Assembly (NCBI GenBank): GCA_013397435.1
Contig: VZRG01002299.1
Coordinates: 1-64,000 of the forward strand
Reading direction: 5' to 3'
Length of the DNA: 64,000 nt
Origin: Erythrocercus mccallii
Lineage: Eukaryota > Chordata > Aves > Passeriformes > Dicruridae
The notes under the pieces were generated by a model. That model was not told the origin of the DNA, did not search any database, and saw only the letters and a program-made list of their open reading frames with translations. The translations under genes and the position numbers were made by a program. Shown piece by piece: positions 1 through 15,200 of this stretch (position 1 is the stretch's first letter; each line of letters opens with the position of its first letter).

Positions 1-266
1 GGGTAAGAAAAGGAACGGGAGGGATGTTGACTTGGCACCCTTTGTTTCCAGCCCACTTTGAACTGGTTATGAATAGGAGTTGCTGGTGGGTGGTATGGAG
101 GTGGAGGAGGGGGCAATGGTGGATGGAAGGCCACAAAAGAGTCCAGTTCTGTAAACATGGTTTCTGCAGTGGGAGTGCTGTTGACGCGACATCGTCCAGG
201 CTGTCTCACTGTCAGCAGTGGGCTTTCATCCCCAAATCGCTCATCAGGAAAGAATTTGTGAGGATT
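1..266 (-). CDS. BTBD7: BTBD7 exon 10 (partial, cut by window edge)
   Basis: The acceptor is a pyrimidine-rich stretch ending ctgcag just above 266, and the exon starts in phase 0 with NPHKFFPDERFGDESPLL. It codes for residues 708 to about 795 and continues beyond position 1. It holds a proline-rich run with six consecutive prolines followed by tyrosine (residues 759-765), which forms a PPPY motif of the PPxY type read by WW domains. The rest is low-complexity, serine/proline-rich and probably disordered. Confidence 0.95.
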
Positions 267-3200
267 CTGCAGAGGTAAAAAACCCAGCATGTAACAAGAC
301 AACGTAGGAAGCCATTTAGAAAACTCTCCCGAACTAACACTCTCAGAAACATGCTAATACTGTAACTGCCTGGCTGTGCTAAATACAAGCTCACCAACAC
401 TCAAGGTGACTACAACTACCATGCAAAATAGATGGGTGTTTTTAAAAATAAGACAAGAAGCATCAGATTCACTGTAAGCTGACCAACAAATGCATCTGCT
501 TTAGCACCAGTGTATAAACAGAAGAGGGATTTTCAGTTTTCCAGTTCTGACGTGTACTGTGCAGACCTACAGCAAATTTACCACTTTTTCTCCTCTCTGT
601 TTTAAGAATAAATAATAATCTAGGTTTCAAGTTATGGGTTCTACTGTTCTCGTAAACTCTCCCTTTAGCAGTTTTGTTTTGTCCCCAAAATTTGTGTCAA
701 TAAGAGCCTCCTGAATGGCAATGACTCTTGAGAAAACTATCTGTACATTGCACTTACAACTTTATAAAATCACATACATCAAATGCAAATGCAATTGGCA
801 TTTGCCCCTGGACAGTCATGCAGGCATTTCAAAGCACTTGTGCACCTGCATGTACACAATGCAGAGTACACAATGGTCTTACATAGCCATTCTTCATACC
901 TGCAGGAGCTCAGCAGCAGCATCAGACAGCCCAAATTCCCGCAGCACACGGATCTGGATCTCATAACTGACAGTGGCGCCTTCCCCACAGTTCAGGGCGT
1001 AGGCTCTCTGCACCTGCTCGGTGTGGCGCAGCTCCTGCAGCCGCTTGATCATCTCTTTCACAACCAGGAGACTGGGAACTGGAGGGATAACAGAGAATGG
1101 GTTGGGGATAACAGAGAGTCCTTTTCTTCAACTGTGAGACAGTAAGTTTGACTGCAATGGTTAGATTTACTCAGAAGGAAAAATCTAACATCAAGCTACC
1201 TTGGCTTTTTTTTTTTAAGAAGCATTTTGCCAAGAATTGTTCAACTTACACATGTTCCATGGAACATCATTAAGCCACATGGGATAACACACCTCAAACA
1301 AATGATAAAAACATAAACCACATCTCCAGCTTCTGCTAGAATAAGCCACAAATAGAGCTTTCTTTGTAAACCCCTTATGATGCAGGAATTCCGTGATTTG
1401 ACGTGGGGGCAGGATATCTTAAATAACAACTGAATGTTCCCTCATGAATTACACAGGCCAAGAATTCATTGATTTTTTTGGCATACACTTCATACTTCTA
1501 ACACAGTTTTATAATCACAAGACTATAATACCAGTATGTAACTAGAGAAAGAGCATTTTACAAAAGTTACACAAACTGCAAGCCAACAAAAACCTGTTAA
1601 AATTATGTTGTTTTATGCAGTCATATTGAAATAATTTTTTAAAAACCATTCCAAAAGAAAGTCATATATAATTTTGGGTATTTATCCTGTTGCATAACTT
1701 TCTCATGCCATTTCTTACTGCTGTTTAATAATGAATGATATTTCTCTGTGGTGTTTCTGTCCTAAGGAAAATGTGCATATAAATAGAGAAGACAAATCCA
1801 GATCTCTGAGTGTGTAAGTCCTGGCATCTGATCCTTTACCTGCTTTACAAGTGTTATGTATTACCATGACCAGATGTCTGTAACGAAAGCTTGTAAAAAT
1901 TAAAGCGATCATACAGAAAGAACAGTGTGAAAAGACATTTGCATTACAGAGAAGGAGAAAACCCAACACCACACAATTACAACCAGTCCCTATTTCACAA
2001 AGTTTGCATTGGTACATGAAGGAGAAGTATATGTAGTGCAAAATATTCCCCCCTCAATGGAGTTCCTGTATTGAGAGAGGAGGGAAGGAACCCATTCTAA
2101 GGCTTGTAAGTCTTCTATGCTACACTCCACACACTTAAATTCTTCTGAAAACTCCTGGTTTAGCAGCCAGATGTTTAGCTACAGCCAGCATTTTGCTAAT
2201 ACTTAAAGAAGAGGATCTAAGAGAAGTCGGAAGCTATTCTCCAAACTAGTAGGCATAAAAATGATATAAGGTTTTAATTTAAAAATACTGCCTTCTCAAA
2301 CCCTGGTTTGTTTTGGGTTTTTTTTTTACTATTATTCATGTGAAACACATGGAAGAAAGACTATGCATATAAAAAAAATACAATTATCTCGGTTGTAAGA
2401 TTTCTAATTCAGCCTGAAACTGGAAAATGCGTAAAGAAACTCAACCACTTGCAGAACCTGGCCTCAAGTTAGAGCAGGCTTCAGCTGAACTCAGTTTAAA
2501 TAGTGCTGCAGAAAAAGCACTAAAACACACTGCCAGCAGGTTTGTGCAAATACACTCCTCAGGCAGTGGATCCTAGGAGAAGCCAAGGACAGACAGGGAG
2601 CAGCCAAGCTGTGAAGCACCACCTGTTCTGAGCCCAGCCCAAGGGCCACAGAGGTGATGCTGCCCAGCTCTCCCCCAGCACTCCCTGTGCTCCATCTATG
2701 CTTCAGGATGGATTCCTGTACAACTTAAGAGTTTGGGACAGGCTTTAATCTCCTCACATTAACTGGGCCCCATCTGCCCATTCTAGCAAAAAGGCAAGCC
2801 AAACAATTCTTTTGCTTAATGACACGGCTAAGCAAAGCAGACAGTTGCCAGGACACAATTCCTGTGCTCCAGCTACTGGCCAGGCTCACAGCTCCTATCT
2901 GTGTTCAAATCAAAGGACTGGCAGTAATTGCTACCTATTACATTGTACAGAACCACAATGCAGGGCAGTTTCAGATTGGTCAAGTTGTCTCATCTTGCCA
3001 ACAGAGCCAGTTTTTTAAGAAAATGAGAACTTTGGCAAAACACTGAAGACCTCTGAGAACCTGTTGCCTTTCTCAGATTCTTTGGAAATTAAGATTGAAC
3101 AAAGTGTTAGCAAAGTTCTATCTTACATGAAATACTTTATATTCAATTCATGCTAAGTATATTTACACTTTTCTGGGGAGAGAAATCCAAGTACTATAAT

Positions 3201-6200
3201 GTACTGCTGAAATGCCACAGTTTTGCTGAGAGCTCCAAATTTCTAAACAATTGGTACTTTTATCAAATCTTTCAAACAGAAGTTTTCAGAAGCTCTTTTT
3301 CAGCTTTATCAAGTTTCTGTCCAGACTGCAAGCAAACAGATCAAAATAATTGTACAAATTTTCCTAGAAGTCTTATAACTAAATAGTGTTTCAAATCTTC
3401 CTAACACTTCAAATTAAATTCTCTTGCAGCAATTTCAATCTATTACTTTTGTCCTGGCTCTAGCATCTGTAAGAATAGTTTATCTACTTCCTTTCAACAT
3501 AGCTGACTGAAGATAGACATAATTGATATATAAAGAGCTTATAAAATGTGGAATGCCATAGGCACAGCATTTTCCACTTCCTCCACTGAATTAAAATTTA
3601 ATCTTGATTATTACCTAAAGGATTAGGTAGTAGGAGCCCTCCAAAACATCCACTGACCCTTCCAACTTGTCATCAGTTGCAAGTTTTGCCAGTGTTTTCT
3701 CTATGCACACTGTGTATTAATGGGACAGAGGAAAGGCAGGAAGAGCTAGATGCTTTAGGTACCCCAGCAGATACATTCTCCCCGTTTAACACCAAAAGAT
3801 CATATGCATAAATCACAAAATATATTTAGTATGTATTTTTCTGGCTTGCCTGTGGGGAATGTCACACTAATCATCCCGAAGTCAAAAGAGGCCATACTGA
3901 CTTGAGTCCATAAAAATGTACTCTGACACATTCTTCCACAAGCAACTAGGTTGGTTTGGCTTCAAAGCTAAAGTGGATTTGGTAAATTGAAGTAAATGTG
4001 TTTTGAGTGCCTACTTCCAGTACTTTTCTGGCATACTTTGTTCAGCTAATTTCCTTACAAGTTATGTTCTGTGGCTTTTGATTTTTGAAAGAAGTTTTTC
4101 AGACTCACATATCTTACCTATATTGGACAACTGGTTTGTAGAAAACTGAGAACCCTGTAGAAAATTCTGAGAATAGAGAGCCAGCCTCCAGTAAGTGTTC
4201 TACTGTATTTAACCAGTCTAAGAGTTTTGTTCTCTAAATGGTTATTCAGCCATCCAAAACCAGTCTATCTTTAGGACAGACCAAAGCAAAAGGACTATTC
4301 CTGGTGCAGGACTACTCTCCGAGGAAATGATGAATAATTGACACCCACTCCCCCCAGGCCCAAGTGCCCATACACTCCCAGGAGATCACTCAGCACAGGA
4401 AGAAGTCAGCAGCTTACCTGGGATCTCGTTGGCTATAACTGAGGGAGGACTGGTCTGGTTTGTGCTGACTTGCTGGTGGGTGATCACGTGGCAGCACTGC
4501 GGCACCGCGTTGTTCACCATGTACAGCGTGTCGGGCACGTTGGACATTCGCACCATCCGCAGGCGAACGAGGTCGGTCTGCTCCACCATCATCTCATCCA
4601 GCACCGACTGCAACGACAGCCACCAGAGCCTCATGAAGGCACTGCACACACCCCACTGCTGCAAGCACAGTCCCAGTGACACAAGTCCAGCCATGTCCAC
4701 ACCATAGTAACTTTGTCAGGTCACAAACAACAGCTGCCTTTTTATCAGCATTTTCTATTCCATTTTCCAGTCATGATCATAGCTGTGTCAGAGCTAAAAG
4801 CATGCAGGAGAATAGTTTGGGAAGGATGCTTTGTTTATTTTAACCTGTCAGATTAGACCCTCTCGAGGCCAGATCCTCTGGACTTAAGACAATTACTGCC
4901 TTTGAGTCTCAGCTTTCTCTGCCATTGAGTAGAAGGCACTAGCCTGAAAATTAAAGACACTTTCCTCAGACAACTTAAAGAACAGAAAAAGATTTATGCC
5001 TACCCTTTGAAGATTCTTACTTAAGATCAAATGAATTTATTTCAAAAAATGGGAGACTAGGAGGGGAGTAAAAAAAAAAAGAGCAAAAATCACTCATTCA
5101 CAATTTTTTCATTTTACAATAATTAAACTATCTACAGAAGGAGTAAAGTTACCAGAGACTATGTATGAGAGTCCTCCCTCTAAGGTTAAAAAGCCTTAAA
5201 ATGCTTTAAAAAATATTAACAGCATAATATGAAACCAGTTCTAATAAGCAGGAATTCTGACGGGTTAGGGGGTTATTAGAATGCACTTATTTTGGATAAA
5301 TACTAAAGCATTCCCATAGCATACACCTGAAAACTAAGACTCAAAGCTTTTATCACATTTTTGTTTTAACAATCCAAGATACAAAGAGAACATTTTAACC
5401 AGCTAGTCTTTCTTTGCTATTTTAGTGCCACTTGGTGCTCTCTAACTGCTGTGCCCAAAATGCAAAGTAGTTTTATTTCTTCCCTTCCCTCACAGAGGAC
5501 ATCAACATCATCTTATACCTGTAGAGAACATTTTCTCTCCTAGGCACAGGACAAAAGCTCCAAATTCCCCAGAGCAGATATCAGACTCTGTAGGTGATAT
5601 GGATGTACACAGCTTCACCTAACCCTCTTGTTCTGTTGTCACCTGCACTGCTGGGACTCACAAGCTCTCACCTCAAGTCAGAGCTACCTGAAGTGGTGGC
5701 ACTGGTCCGTGACACAAAAGGTTCCCATTCTGTCAAACAGAACGTGGCACATTCCTGCCCCACACAGCACCAGCTCCACCCTGTCACCAAATGCCACCAC
5801 TAGAGATGCTGCAAGATCTTCAGCTTGACAGTGCTCATGCAAGAAATTAAATAGGGAAGCGACTGCCTGAGAGGGAAACAAAGGACCTCATTCAAATTGG
5901 ACACAGTATATTTATTCAATTTTGTGGAGGATCACAAGATTTTGGGTATGTTCTGATTCAAACACGAAGATGAAATATCAGTCCTCTGCCGAGTGGAATA
6001 GCAGTTCCCCACCCAGCTCTGGTGGGAGCTGGGGAGCCTGAAAGAGCTGGCACCAAGGTTGCTGACTAGCTGCAGACTGGGACTCTCAGGCTCTCACCTT
6101 GCCATCCGCCTGCCAGGAGGGCTGCCGAGGAGCTGGGCCGGCAAACTGGCTGGAAACCAGGGAGGTTTCCCTCAGAACGTTGCTTTGTTTCCGGTGGAAT

Positions 6201-9200
6201 TTCATCAAGATCTGTCTCGCAAACATTTCAATTTCGACAAAAAAAAATTCTGTTTAAATTTTTTCTGACCAGTTCTAGAGACTTGAGCCTGATGATCAAT
6301 CTTGTAAGTCTTGTTAAACTGAAAACGTTAGTATTTTAGGCCAGTACATGTAAAGAGACACAAAACATCCCAAAATCTTTCCCTGTTTACAGAACCCCCT
6401 GATGACTCCAATCTGAGAACAGTCAAGTGTTGCTGATATTACCTTAGCCTCCTCCACATATGGTGAGAACAGTCTTGGCCGCACATATATTCCAGCATTT
6501 TTTTGCCGCAGCCAGGCATTTGACTTTCCACCTTCTGATGTTGGTAGCATGTCTGAAGGAGGAGTACTAATCAGGCCTCTCTTCATCTTTAAGAATCAAG
6601 AAAGAGTTTTAGGTTTTTTGAAATATTAATATGGTAAAAACTTGCAATAAATGCATTCTTTACTGATTCTACACTGAATCCTTACACCACTGATTTTTCT
6701 TTAGCCTTTTGGTAGATTTAAAGAACACAAAACCTAACCAGAAAAAGAGTGTTATACATCTATTACTCTCAATGATAACATTTTAAAAGTTAATCCTCAA
6801 AATAAACAAACAAAACCAACATCCACCAAAGCAAAAAAGCCCTCACACCTGAACACTGTAACATGTGAAGTACAAAGAACCCAGAGATGAGACTATTGAC
6901 TTACTGCATCGCTCAGGACTTCACTATTCATGGGTAAGATGTGCTCAATGCGGACAAAAGGTAAAAGTGGAGACAGGATCTCCCTCAGCTCTTCAATGTC
7001 AAGATCTCTCCTCTTCACACCTCTTTTATTCACACTGTGAGCAGTACCACTGAGTAAATTAGGCTCTGTGGGAAGGAAAAGACATGCTAAGTTTTCATCA
7101 GAAAGTTTAAAGAGGACAGCATGAGGTACAGGGCTTACAGAAGTTATAGAAAAGGAAGGAAAATTCTCATTTTATATCAGTAGCGTTCATTAGCACTGTT
7201 CCACAACATCGGACTAACATCCAAACATGGCACTTGGTGCTATGGTCTAGTTGACAGGGTGGTGGATTGCTTGATTCTGTGATTCTACCTCATGCCTTAA
7301 AATCCTTTATGAAGCATCCACAGAGACAGCTTGTTTATACCAGCGCAGGTCATTGGCACAGCTGCCAGTTTCAAAGTGAAAGCCAGGCAGAAAATACAAG
7401 CATAGCATTTGTGATAAACATTTGGAAAGCTCTATTAAGAGCTATGCTATGAAACAGTTGTACCTCCCTGCTAGCAGTTCTCCCAAGGACTCTATTCTGT
7501 AGCTCATCTGCCTTTCCCCAGCAGTTTTCAAAGGAACTTTCTACAAATTAAGGTCTGAAGAGTCCTCAAGGATACAAGGCTTGTGTAGCCCACCCCAGTA
7601 ACATGGTGTCAAGCCCACTCAAATTGCTCCCATGGTCACAGGACACCTATTTGTACCAGAAGTGGCATCTTCCTGGAGACAACAAGCTGACCATGCAGCC
7701 CACATGTGTATTTTAGGGATTGTACCCAAACTGAATTTGACTGACTAACTTCCCTCTTTGAGGAAATCTGTCAAACATACCCACCCTCCCTCGGTACACA
7801 CAGCTCAAGTTTTGGCCACAGCTTGTTACATTCTCTAATACTCTGTGGCATTTTAGTGACATCATCACACATTCAGAGCTGCAATATAAGGAGTGCCAGA
7901 GAGGAATTTAGATGAAATTACTAGAATAAATCTGGCCCTAATCTGACAGAATTTGGTGTCGCTATTTCTGCTTTTGCTTATTGTGTTATCTGATGATCCC
8001 AGATAAGAGATGTGAGCTGTTTACTTAATGAATGCCAGAGCAAGAAGCTGTGCAGTGATCCCATAAGGAGCAGCTTCTGCTCCAGCCCAGGTCTATTACT
8101 GTTTAACTGGCTCCATTATGTTCCAGTGTGCCCTAGGACAAAAACTTGGAAAATCTTGTTTTGGAAATAGGTTAATACTTATTCAGGACATTAGAAGCAC
8201 ATCCTTTAACTAACTTTTTGTTGCATTTCATAAAACATGTCTATGACAAAGCAGCTGTATTGCAAGCAGTAACAGTGGATTTCAAAAGCATGGCCAGCCT
8301 CCCCAAGACCATAGTTATACCAGTGCTGCTCTCTTTTTACTCTGGCAGGTTCTTCCCTTTCTGTTCCTCTTCTGGCACTATGTGATTGACACTTCGTAGT
8401 GCAGATGAACTACAAGATCCTTGCATTTGTTATTTGGGACATACATGTTTAACCTACTTCTCATATCCAACATGTGTTAAGATTGCCCTTGAAGTTCCCA
8501 CCGTAGCAATAATGTGCGTCTAAGCTCATAAAAATACATTTACATCTACTTTAGGGAAAACACTGGTGCCACTTGTTGGCTTGTTTCTCACTACCACAGA
8601 TTCCTGTCAGAGAGACATACTCAAACTGAAGTGAAAGGCTGACACAGTAAACTAAGAGTAAGACTACTATGAGAAGCCTGCAAAACAAGATACTGCAGGG
8701 GGGGTTTATTTGATGAATTAGTTACAAGAAAAATAATTCTGCAACAACAGGAAACTGATCAGACTTCAAAATCAGACAGTCATAGAGGTTGAAAGGACCT
8801 CTAAAAGTTTGGTTCAGTCACAATCAATGTCCTCTTCCCACACCTCCTCAGGTAAGGTACAACACATTGCCCTTCACTGCATCCAGCTGGGATGTAAATA
8901 CCTCTAAATATGGAGATCCCACAACTAATCTGGGCAACCTGTGCCAGTATCTGACCATCTTCACAACTTCTTGTATTTCAATTAATGCCTCATTGCCTCT
9001 CATCTTGTCCTGGGTGCCTAGAGAAAATGCTGCTGCTCTATTTTCTTTGCTTCCTGCCATTAGATATTTATAAACTCTTAAGATCCCCTCTAAGCCTTTT
9101 CTTCTTCAGGCTAAACAATTCCATCTCCCTCAGAATGCTGTGTTCTCATTTTAGACAACAAAACGTTTAAAGAAAGCAAGAGCATTTGCTTTGTTTTGAC

Positions 9201-12200
9201 TATACTATGGACAAAGTAGATTGAATTTCCCTAAGTTACAGACGACTCACAAAATAGAACTGCCATAAATTTTGGCTTATTTGGTTTAGTACTGCATGGT
9301 TTAAAGGATCCTTACCCCGATCTGCTATCCTCTTCATCAACTGGTGTTCTCCCCATTTAATCAGATATTTAAGAATATCTTGTTCACTTGCCTGTAGAAA
9401 TAAGTCAGTAATCTGTAGATGCTTAATGTCACATGCACACACACAAAAGAAAAAAAATCACAAATCTTTTACAGCTCTAAAGAAACACATTTGTACCTAA
9501 GCATGAAGTATTGCATTTTATGATCTGCTTACCACTTTCTCCTAATATTTTAAGCTGTACTACAGGTATATCACCACCATAATTTCTAGATTCATATTAC
9601 TTACTGAATCCTTAGGAAGAGGAAAAAGTTTAGTATGGAAGGAAAAAAATTATTTAGTATGGAAATTTACAGGTATAAAGTTTGAATTACTAAATTTAAT
9701 CAAAGGAGGCAGTTCTACCTCTGGGTGTTTCAAGCTTTTGTTTAACATTACAAATTCAGCAATATAAGCTCTCATGGAAGATCAACAGCACTGTTAACTG
9801 TAACTTCTGAACAAAACTTTAAAAAAACACTTTAAATAATCTCTAGCACTTCATCCTTTGCAAATAAGTAAGATTGAGGTGAATGCAGTTGAAAAAAAAA
9901 GTCTAGTAATCTTTAAGCTGTTAAAGGGTGGTCATCATTACAAAGGTATCTCCCCTGAAGAGCAATGGCAGCAAAAATCCAGACTCCTTCTGCTGGCCAG
10001 TACGGTTCTCTCACCCTAAAACTACACAATCACTGAAGGCGAGTCACATTAAAAAAATAAAAAATTTCTACAATACTTGTCAGAGAAGGTATTTTTCTCT
10101 CTCCATGAAAATAAATTGAATTTTCTGAACCATTTCTAGTTTATTAGCTCCCACTGCCCCAAATTAGCATGTGTGTTGTAATAGCAAAACTACTCCCACC
10201 ACATAATTTTATAAATCTCTTAAACAGGCAAGGCAAATGTTAGGTTCGGAAATGCCTCGTTTAAAATAATTTGCATCCATTTATAAACTATTATTAGGCT
10301 TCTAAGCAACAGCATATACCACATGTGGGTTGTGTTACAAGCCAAGAACAGAACAATTTTCTAAATCACTATTTCCATTTCTTTTTTTTACAGATTATAG
10401 GAGTGCTTATAGCGTGTACCAGCCCTCATCAGCCTACAATTTAAAATCAACTGCCCCCAAGCATTTCCTAGTAGCGGTATAATACATCCTGCTTCTAGCA
10501 GGACCAGCTGTATTCTGCATTGCAGGTTACCTGTAAATAGTCAGACTGAATAGCTGTGAGCAGGTGGTCCTTGCTGAGCTCGTAGAAGACCTCTGAAGTC
10601 ATGACCTGGGTAAACTCCTCACAGAGGAAATGTAGTGCTTGGCGATGTACCCACTTGGAACCGTACGGCTGAGAGCTCCACTTCAGAATGGCAATTAAGG
10701 TGTCCAGTGAGATGCTCTCAGCAATAATATCTTCACAGCCTAAGAAACAAATGGCAACAATCAACAATGTTGTTGCAGAGACACTTTGACCCTGAAGGAA
10801 TAATGCATTTGGCTAAATCTGTAATAGAAAGGGTTATATACACCCAGTGAGAGTAAAGACAGGCACCCTACAGATCAAGGCTGAAAACAAGGTTATATTT
10901 TGTCTAAGAGTACAATAATTTTAACAGTGGTTTATGATTCCAACTATACAGTTATTTACTTTTTAAAGGCACATGAAACATCATGGCTGCTGGCATGCCT
11001 GGATAAAGAACTGGAAAGCTAGTTCAACCGAGTCAGAATCCCCTTTGGTTATTTGAGTGTTTAATGCATTTTAACATTGAGAATTTGAGTCAGCAGATTC
11101 ACAGAAACCCATGAAGTGCAACAAAGGTGGGATTTCTGCCTGTATCACTTTGCTAATGGACCCTCCTGAGACGGACCATGCAGAGAAGAAACACGTGCTG
11201 TAACATGTTGGTACTCAGCCACTCGGTACAGGATAAGGGCAGCAAAGCATCATCTTCTGACTCACAGAGAAGGCAGGAAGCAGTGGATGGCTGCTCCAGG
11301 CCACCACAATGGCATCAGTATCCAGCAAGGCACAGAAGGTGCCAGGACAGGGAGCACATTCTCTGACAGGGAAGCAGAAGGGAGGCAGATTTTTGGAGAG
11401 TCTGTTACAGTTGCTTCCTACCCACTGCTTTATTAGGATCTACTCTTTCACAGGATACACATCTTCTGAAGGAGAGTGAGTACAGTTAAAACTCCTGAAG
11501 GGAAATGGAGCTGATTTGGAAGAAATGAGGGAAGACATACTGTGGGAGGGCTGAAAACATAGGTACTTGGGACTACAGAGTTAAGACAGATGGTACCACA
11601 ACGTTGATAACTTGAAGTCTCCAAGAGCACTTTGTTGATTTCATTTGTACTGGTTTAGCACAAAGATAGCAGTTTAAAGAAAAAATTCTCAGAATTATAC
11701 ATTCCAGTCTCAACCCACTACAGCCACAAAATTACAGCTGTGCTTATGCCTATAAGAGGTCCCCAGACAATTCAGAGCTACATGTCTACACTGCAATTTT
11801 ATTTCTTATACATCATCATTTTTCTCTCAGTTTCAAAGATAGCTAAAAACTAAACGTCGTTGTTTAGGGATGTGTATTTCATTACTGAGCTCTTGAACTA
11901 AGCTGAGTAAAAAAGTTTTTAACACAGTAATCTCAACCCTAGTAAAGACAAAGATGGGTCTCCTGATGCTACCTATTTTTTCATCAGCTGCATACAGATA
12001 AAATGCACTAGCAACAATTAACAGAAATAAAAGAAAAATCTTACTTTTCTACACAGGACAGCATACAGAATATACAGTGTTCCATTTCCATTGTAACTAA
12101 TGATGTAAAAGACATGTTTTTAAGCAGTAGGTAGTAACAAGTGAACAAGCTTCTTCAAATAGGACGGAATCTGTCAAAGGAGCTACTACTTAAAAGTAAA

Positions 12201-15200
12201 GTCACTAAATGGGAATTTAAACAGGAGAGTTAAGAAGGTAGTGGAAAACAACAGTTTAAACATGAGACTGGTTATAAATTTACCTGTCTTATTAGAGACA
12301 CATATTTGTACCCAATACTGTAACTACCACAATGTGGTAATTTTAAGAACAGTATTCTACCAATAAAATGTTCTAAGCTTTTCAGGAATACGCCTGAATG
12401 TATACACAGTTTTTATGAATGTATACACAATCTTTATTAAGTTTCTAAAGAAATTTATAAGGGTTATCTCTGTCCCCCAACAGTAATGGATTTGACACCA
12501 GTTCATACTTAAACAAAAATTTCCTCAACAAGCAGCTGGATGACTGTTTTTCCACATATGTGATTCACCTGAGAAAAGGAAGACTGAATGCAGCCATTGA
12601 CAGAAGGGCTACCCAAAGCACACACATTTCTGACCGATGCAGCACATGCAGCATTACACTTTGCATGCCCAGACAGACTCCCCATTTGCTTCTGGCAAAG
12701 GGGTGAGTGGTGAGTCATGTTTCAACACAACTGCTTTGTCCTTCACCATTACTGAAATAGTAAGGCACTTCTCAGAGCCACCTATCTCCATGAGGTTACA
12801 TTTTATCATTACTACTGCTAGTAAGTACTGACGCCCCATTATAAATATTGACCTCTAACCTGCATGGCAAGCACTGGCCTTAAGTGAGCAGGGCACAAGC
12901 AACAAAGATGGTGTTGGAGGCACTTGGAATATCACTCCAGTCATCACTGGTGCAGGTAAGAGCAGAGCATGAAAACTGTTCTGAAATACACTCTGTGGAT
13001 TGAGGTATAGGTTAGTGAAACTGTCCCCTCTAGATGGGGGAATTCCCCAGATCTAAGAAGTAGCCTTAAACAAACAAACAACTAACAACACTGAAACAAC
13101 TAAACCATCCAAACCCCAACTTATCATCAAAAAAACAGCTCAAAATACTTCAGCATACGTGAGAAACAGGAGTAAATGAAGTCTGAAGCTTTCCATTTCA
13201 GGATCCATTTTTACCCAAACAGCAAAGGGCTGACATTGCATTTAACTTCGTCATGTGAGTCTCTCTCAGCTTTCCTTTTGGGGCTCAAGAAAGGAAAATG
13301 TTAAGTTAGCAGTAAACCTGGCACGTGAATGAAAGCAGTGACTAGTTGCAATTTGCTTAAGAGAGGAGTTTGACTCCCATAAATAAGAAACAAAATTGTT
13401 TGAAACCATTATTTAGGGTCATCCGCACTCAGCCTTCCCCTGCTAAATCCTAACACAATTTTTTGCATGCAATTATTCTGCTTGCACGCAAGCTGACTTC
13501 AGCAGAAACTGAAAAAATTGCATTCCCCTGAATGCTAAACATCATATGTAAGAATTGCTCCATTTCAAAGGCAGTAAACCCACACACTGAAATCAGTCAC
13601 CAGGAAACTCAAGCTACAAAAGCAGAGACTTATCGCAAAATTAATGCCCTTCCTAGCATTTCATCTGATATTTGTTTTTGAAGTAAAGATACCTGCCCTC
13701 TGAAAAGACACCAGAAATGCAGTTCCAAAGATCTAAGCAACACTGATTTATAGAAACAGTGCATCAGCTCAGTCTCAATTCTTCTCTCAAGTTCAATTAT
13801 TGCACAACTAACAATAATATGACATTAGGTGAAAAGCTCATTAAGGATGACTAGCAAATGAAACAGTCTTTTTCCTAAGTAATTTTAGCAATGGGTCAGA
13901 AGTGTGGGATTATTAGAAGTATTTCTTCTGAAGTAAGCATAAGGTAATAATTAAAGTGATTTTTGAGCTTCTAAATAAATTGGGGCAACCCAATTCTAGT
14001 TATGGGAGGAATCCAACTTCCTTTCTCCTTTGGCAGAACTTTTTTCTGCTTTAACAATCAGCCACTTGGCAAAAAAAGCAGTCATCTAATAGCCACAATA
14101 TTGGTCTTCACAGTAGAATAGAGCATTTTGTCTTATGAATGCTATTTTTTAATATTCAGGCAGCAACAGCCTTCCCAAGATCCATCTGCAGTGCCCCACA
14201 AGCTTCTGTGACCATAACTATCCTTCAGAGAGTCAACCTGGAATCTACAAAAAGGAAAGATAACTGTCACATTTTGCACAAATGATGCTATTCCACGCAC
14301 TCCTTTTGTTGGATGCCAATGGACCCTGCCTACCATCAAGTCCTATCTGCTTCCACCGTTCTCTCTCAAATGCAGACCCGCAGTCCTTCCAGACAGAAAC
14401 AGCTTGAGCCCACGTTTAGCACTCTAGCTAAGTGGCTTGGGATCAGGACAGCTGACAGACCTACTGAAGACAAGTTAGCTGCCCTCAACAATTAGCAAAA
14501 GTGCTGTTAAGCAAAGCTTTTATTACAAAACTGTTAGCTTGTTTTGATTCATTCTGTGGTGAAAACAATCCCCCTAAACTTGTGCACACCAGTGGACCCA
14601 ATGAAAAGAAAGTAGTAAGAATTCATCTTAACACTGAACTGGAATCTAGAAGCTATTCAATGTTTTTTACGTTTGTCACACTAGGAGAGCCCATGCTGGC
14701 AATCACAAGAACCATAGTTTTTGAATTTTTTTGAATGTGTATTTAATACTGCTACCATAGGATCCCTGGCATTTCAGTATTTCAGCCCTCCTCAGATCAA
14801 GAGTACTTTTGATGTCAGACAATATCTGCTTCTAGATCAAAGCTGTGCTACTGAATATGGCTTTACAATAAAGTTTCTAAGTTCAAAAGAAAACTCAACA
14901 CCTAAAATAAAAGTGAAGGAAAGCAAAAAGTCTTAAATTGAGTTATTTTTGCCAGTCTTACTTTAGAAAACTTCTTTGAATCAGGTGACAGAGAAGGTTC
15001 TCAGGCAAAACTATTTCATAAGGTCCCCGTATCCAAAAGCCTATCACTGCAAAACATTCTGCACCATCACCTCAGGGGGACTATTCATGACAGTGGGCAA
15101 CAGGGCCAAGATGCAGTAGAGGATTCACATATGTAATATAGCTGTCTAAGAAAACTAATATGCCTGAAGTCAAATTCCCTGCAATGCAGGGCAGTACAGT

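Larger units (their letters stand above)
7066..9315 (-). other. BTBD7: BTBD7 intron 5
   Basis: This 2.25-kb phase-1 intron carries two CR1 tails (7226-7286 on the plus strand and 8776-9153 on the minus strand). The rest is unremarkable AT-rich sequence. Confidence 0.87.

Noticed and set aside
24..278. Plus-strand open frame over exon 10
   Set aside because: It is the antisense shadow of a real BTBD7 exon.
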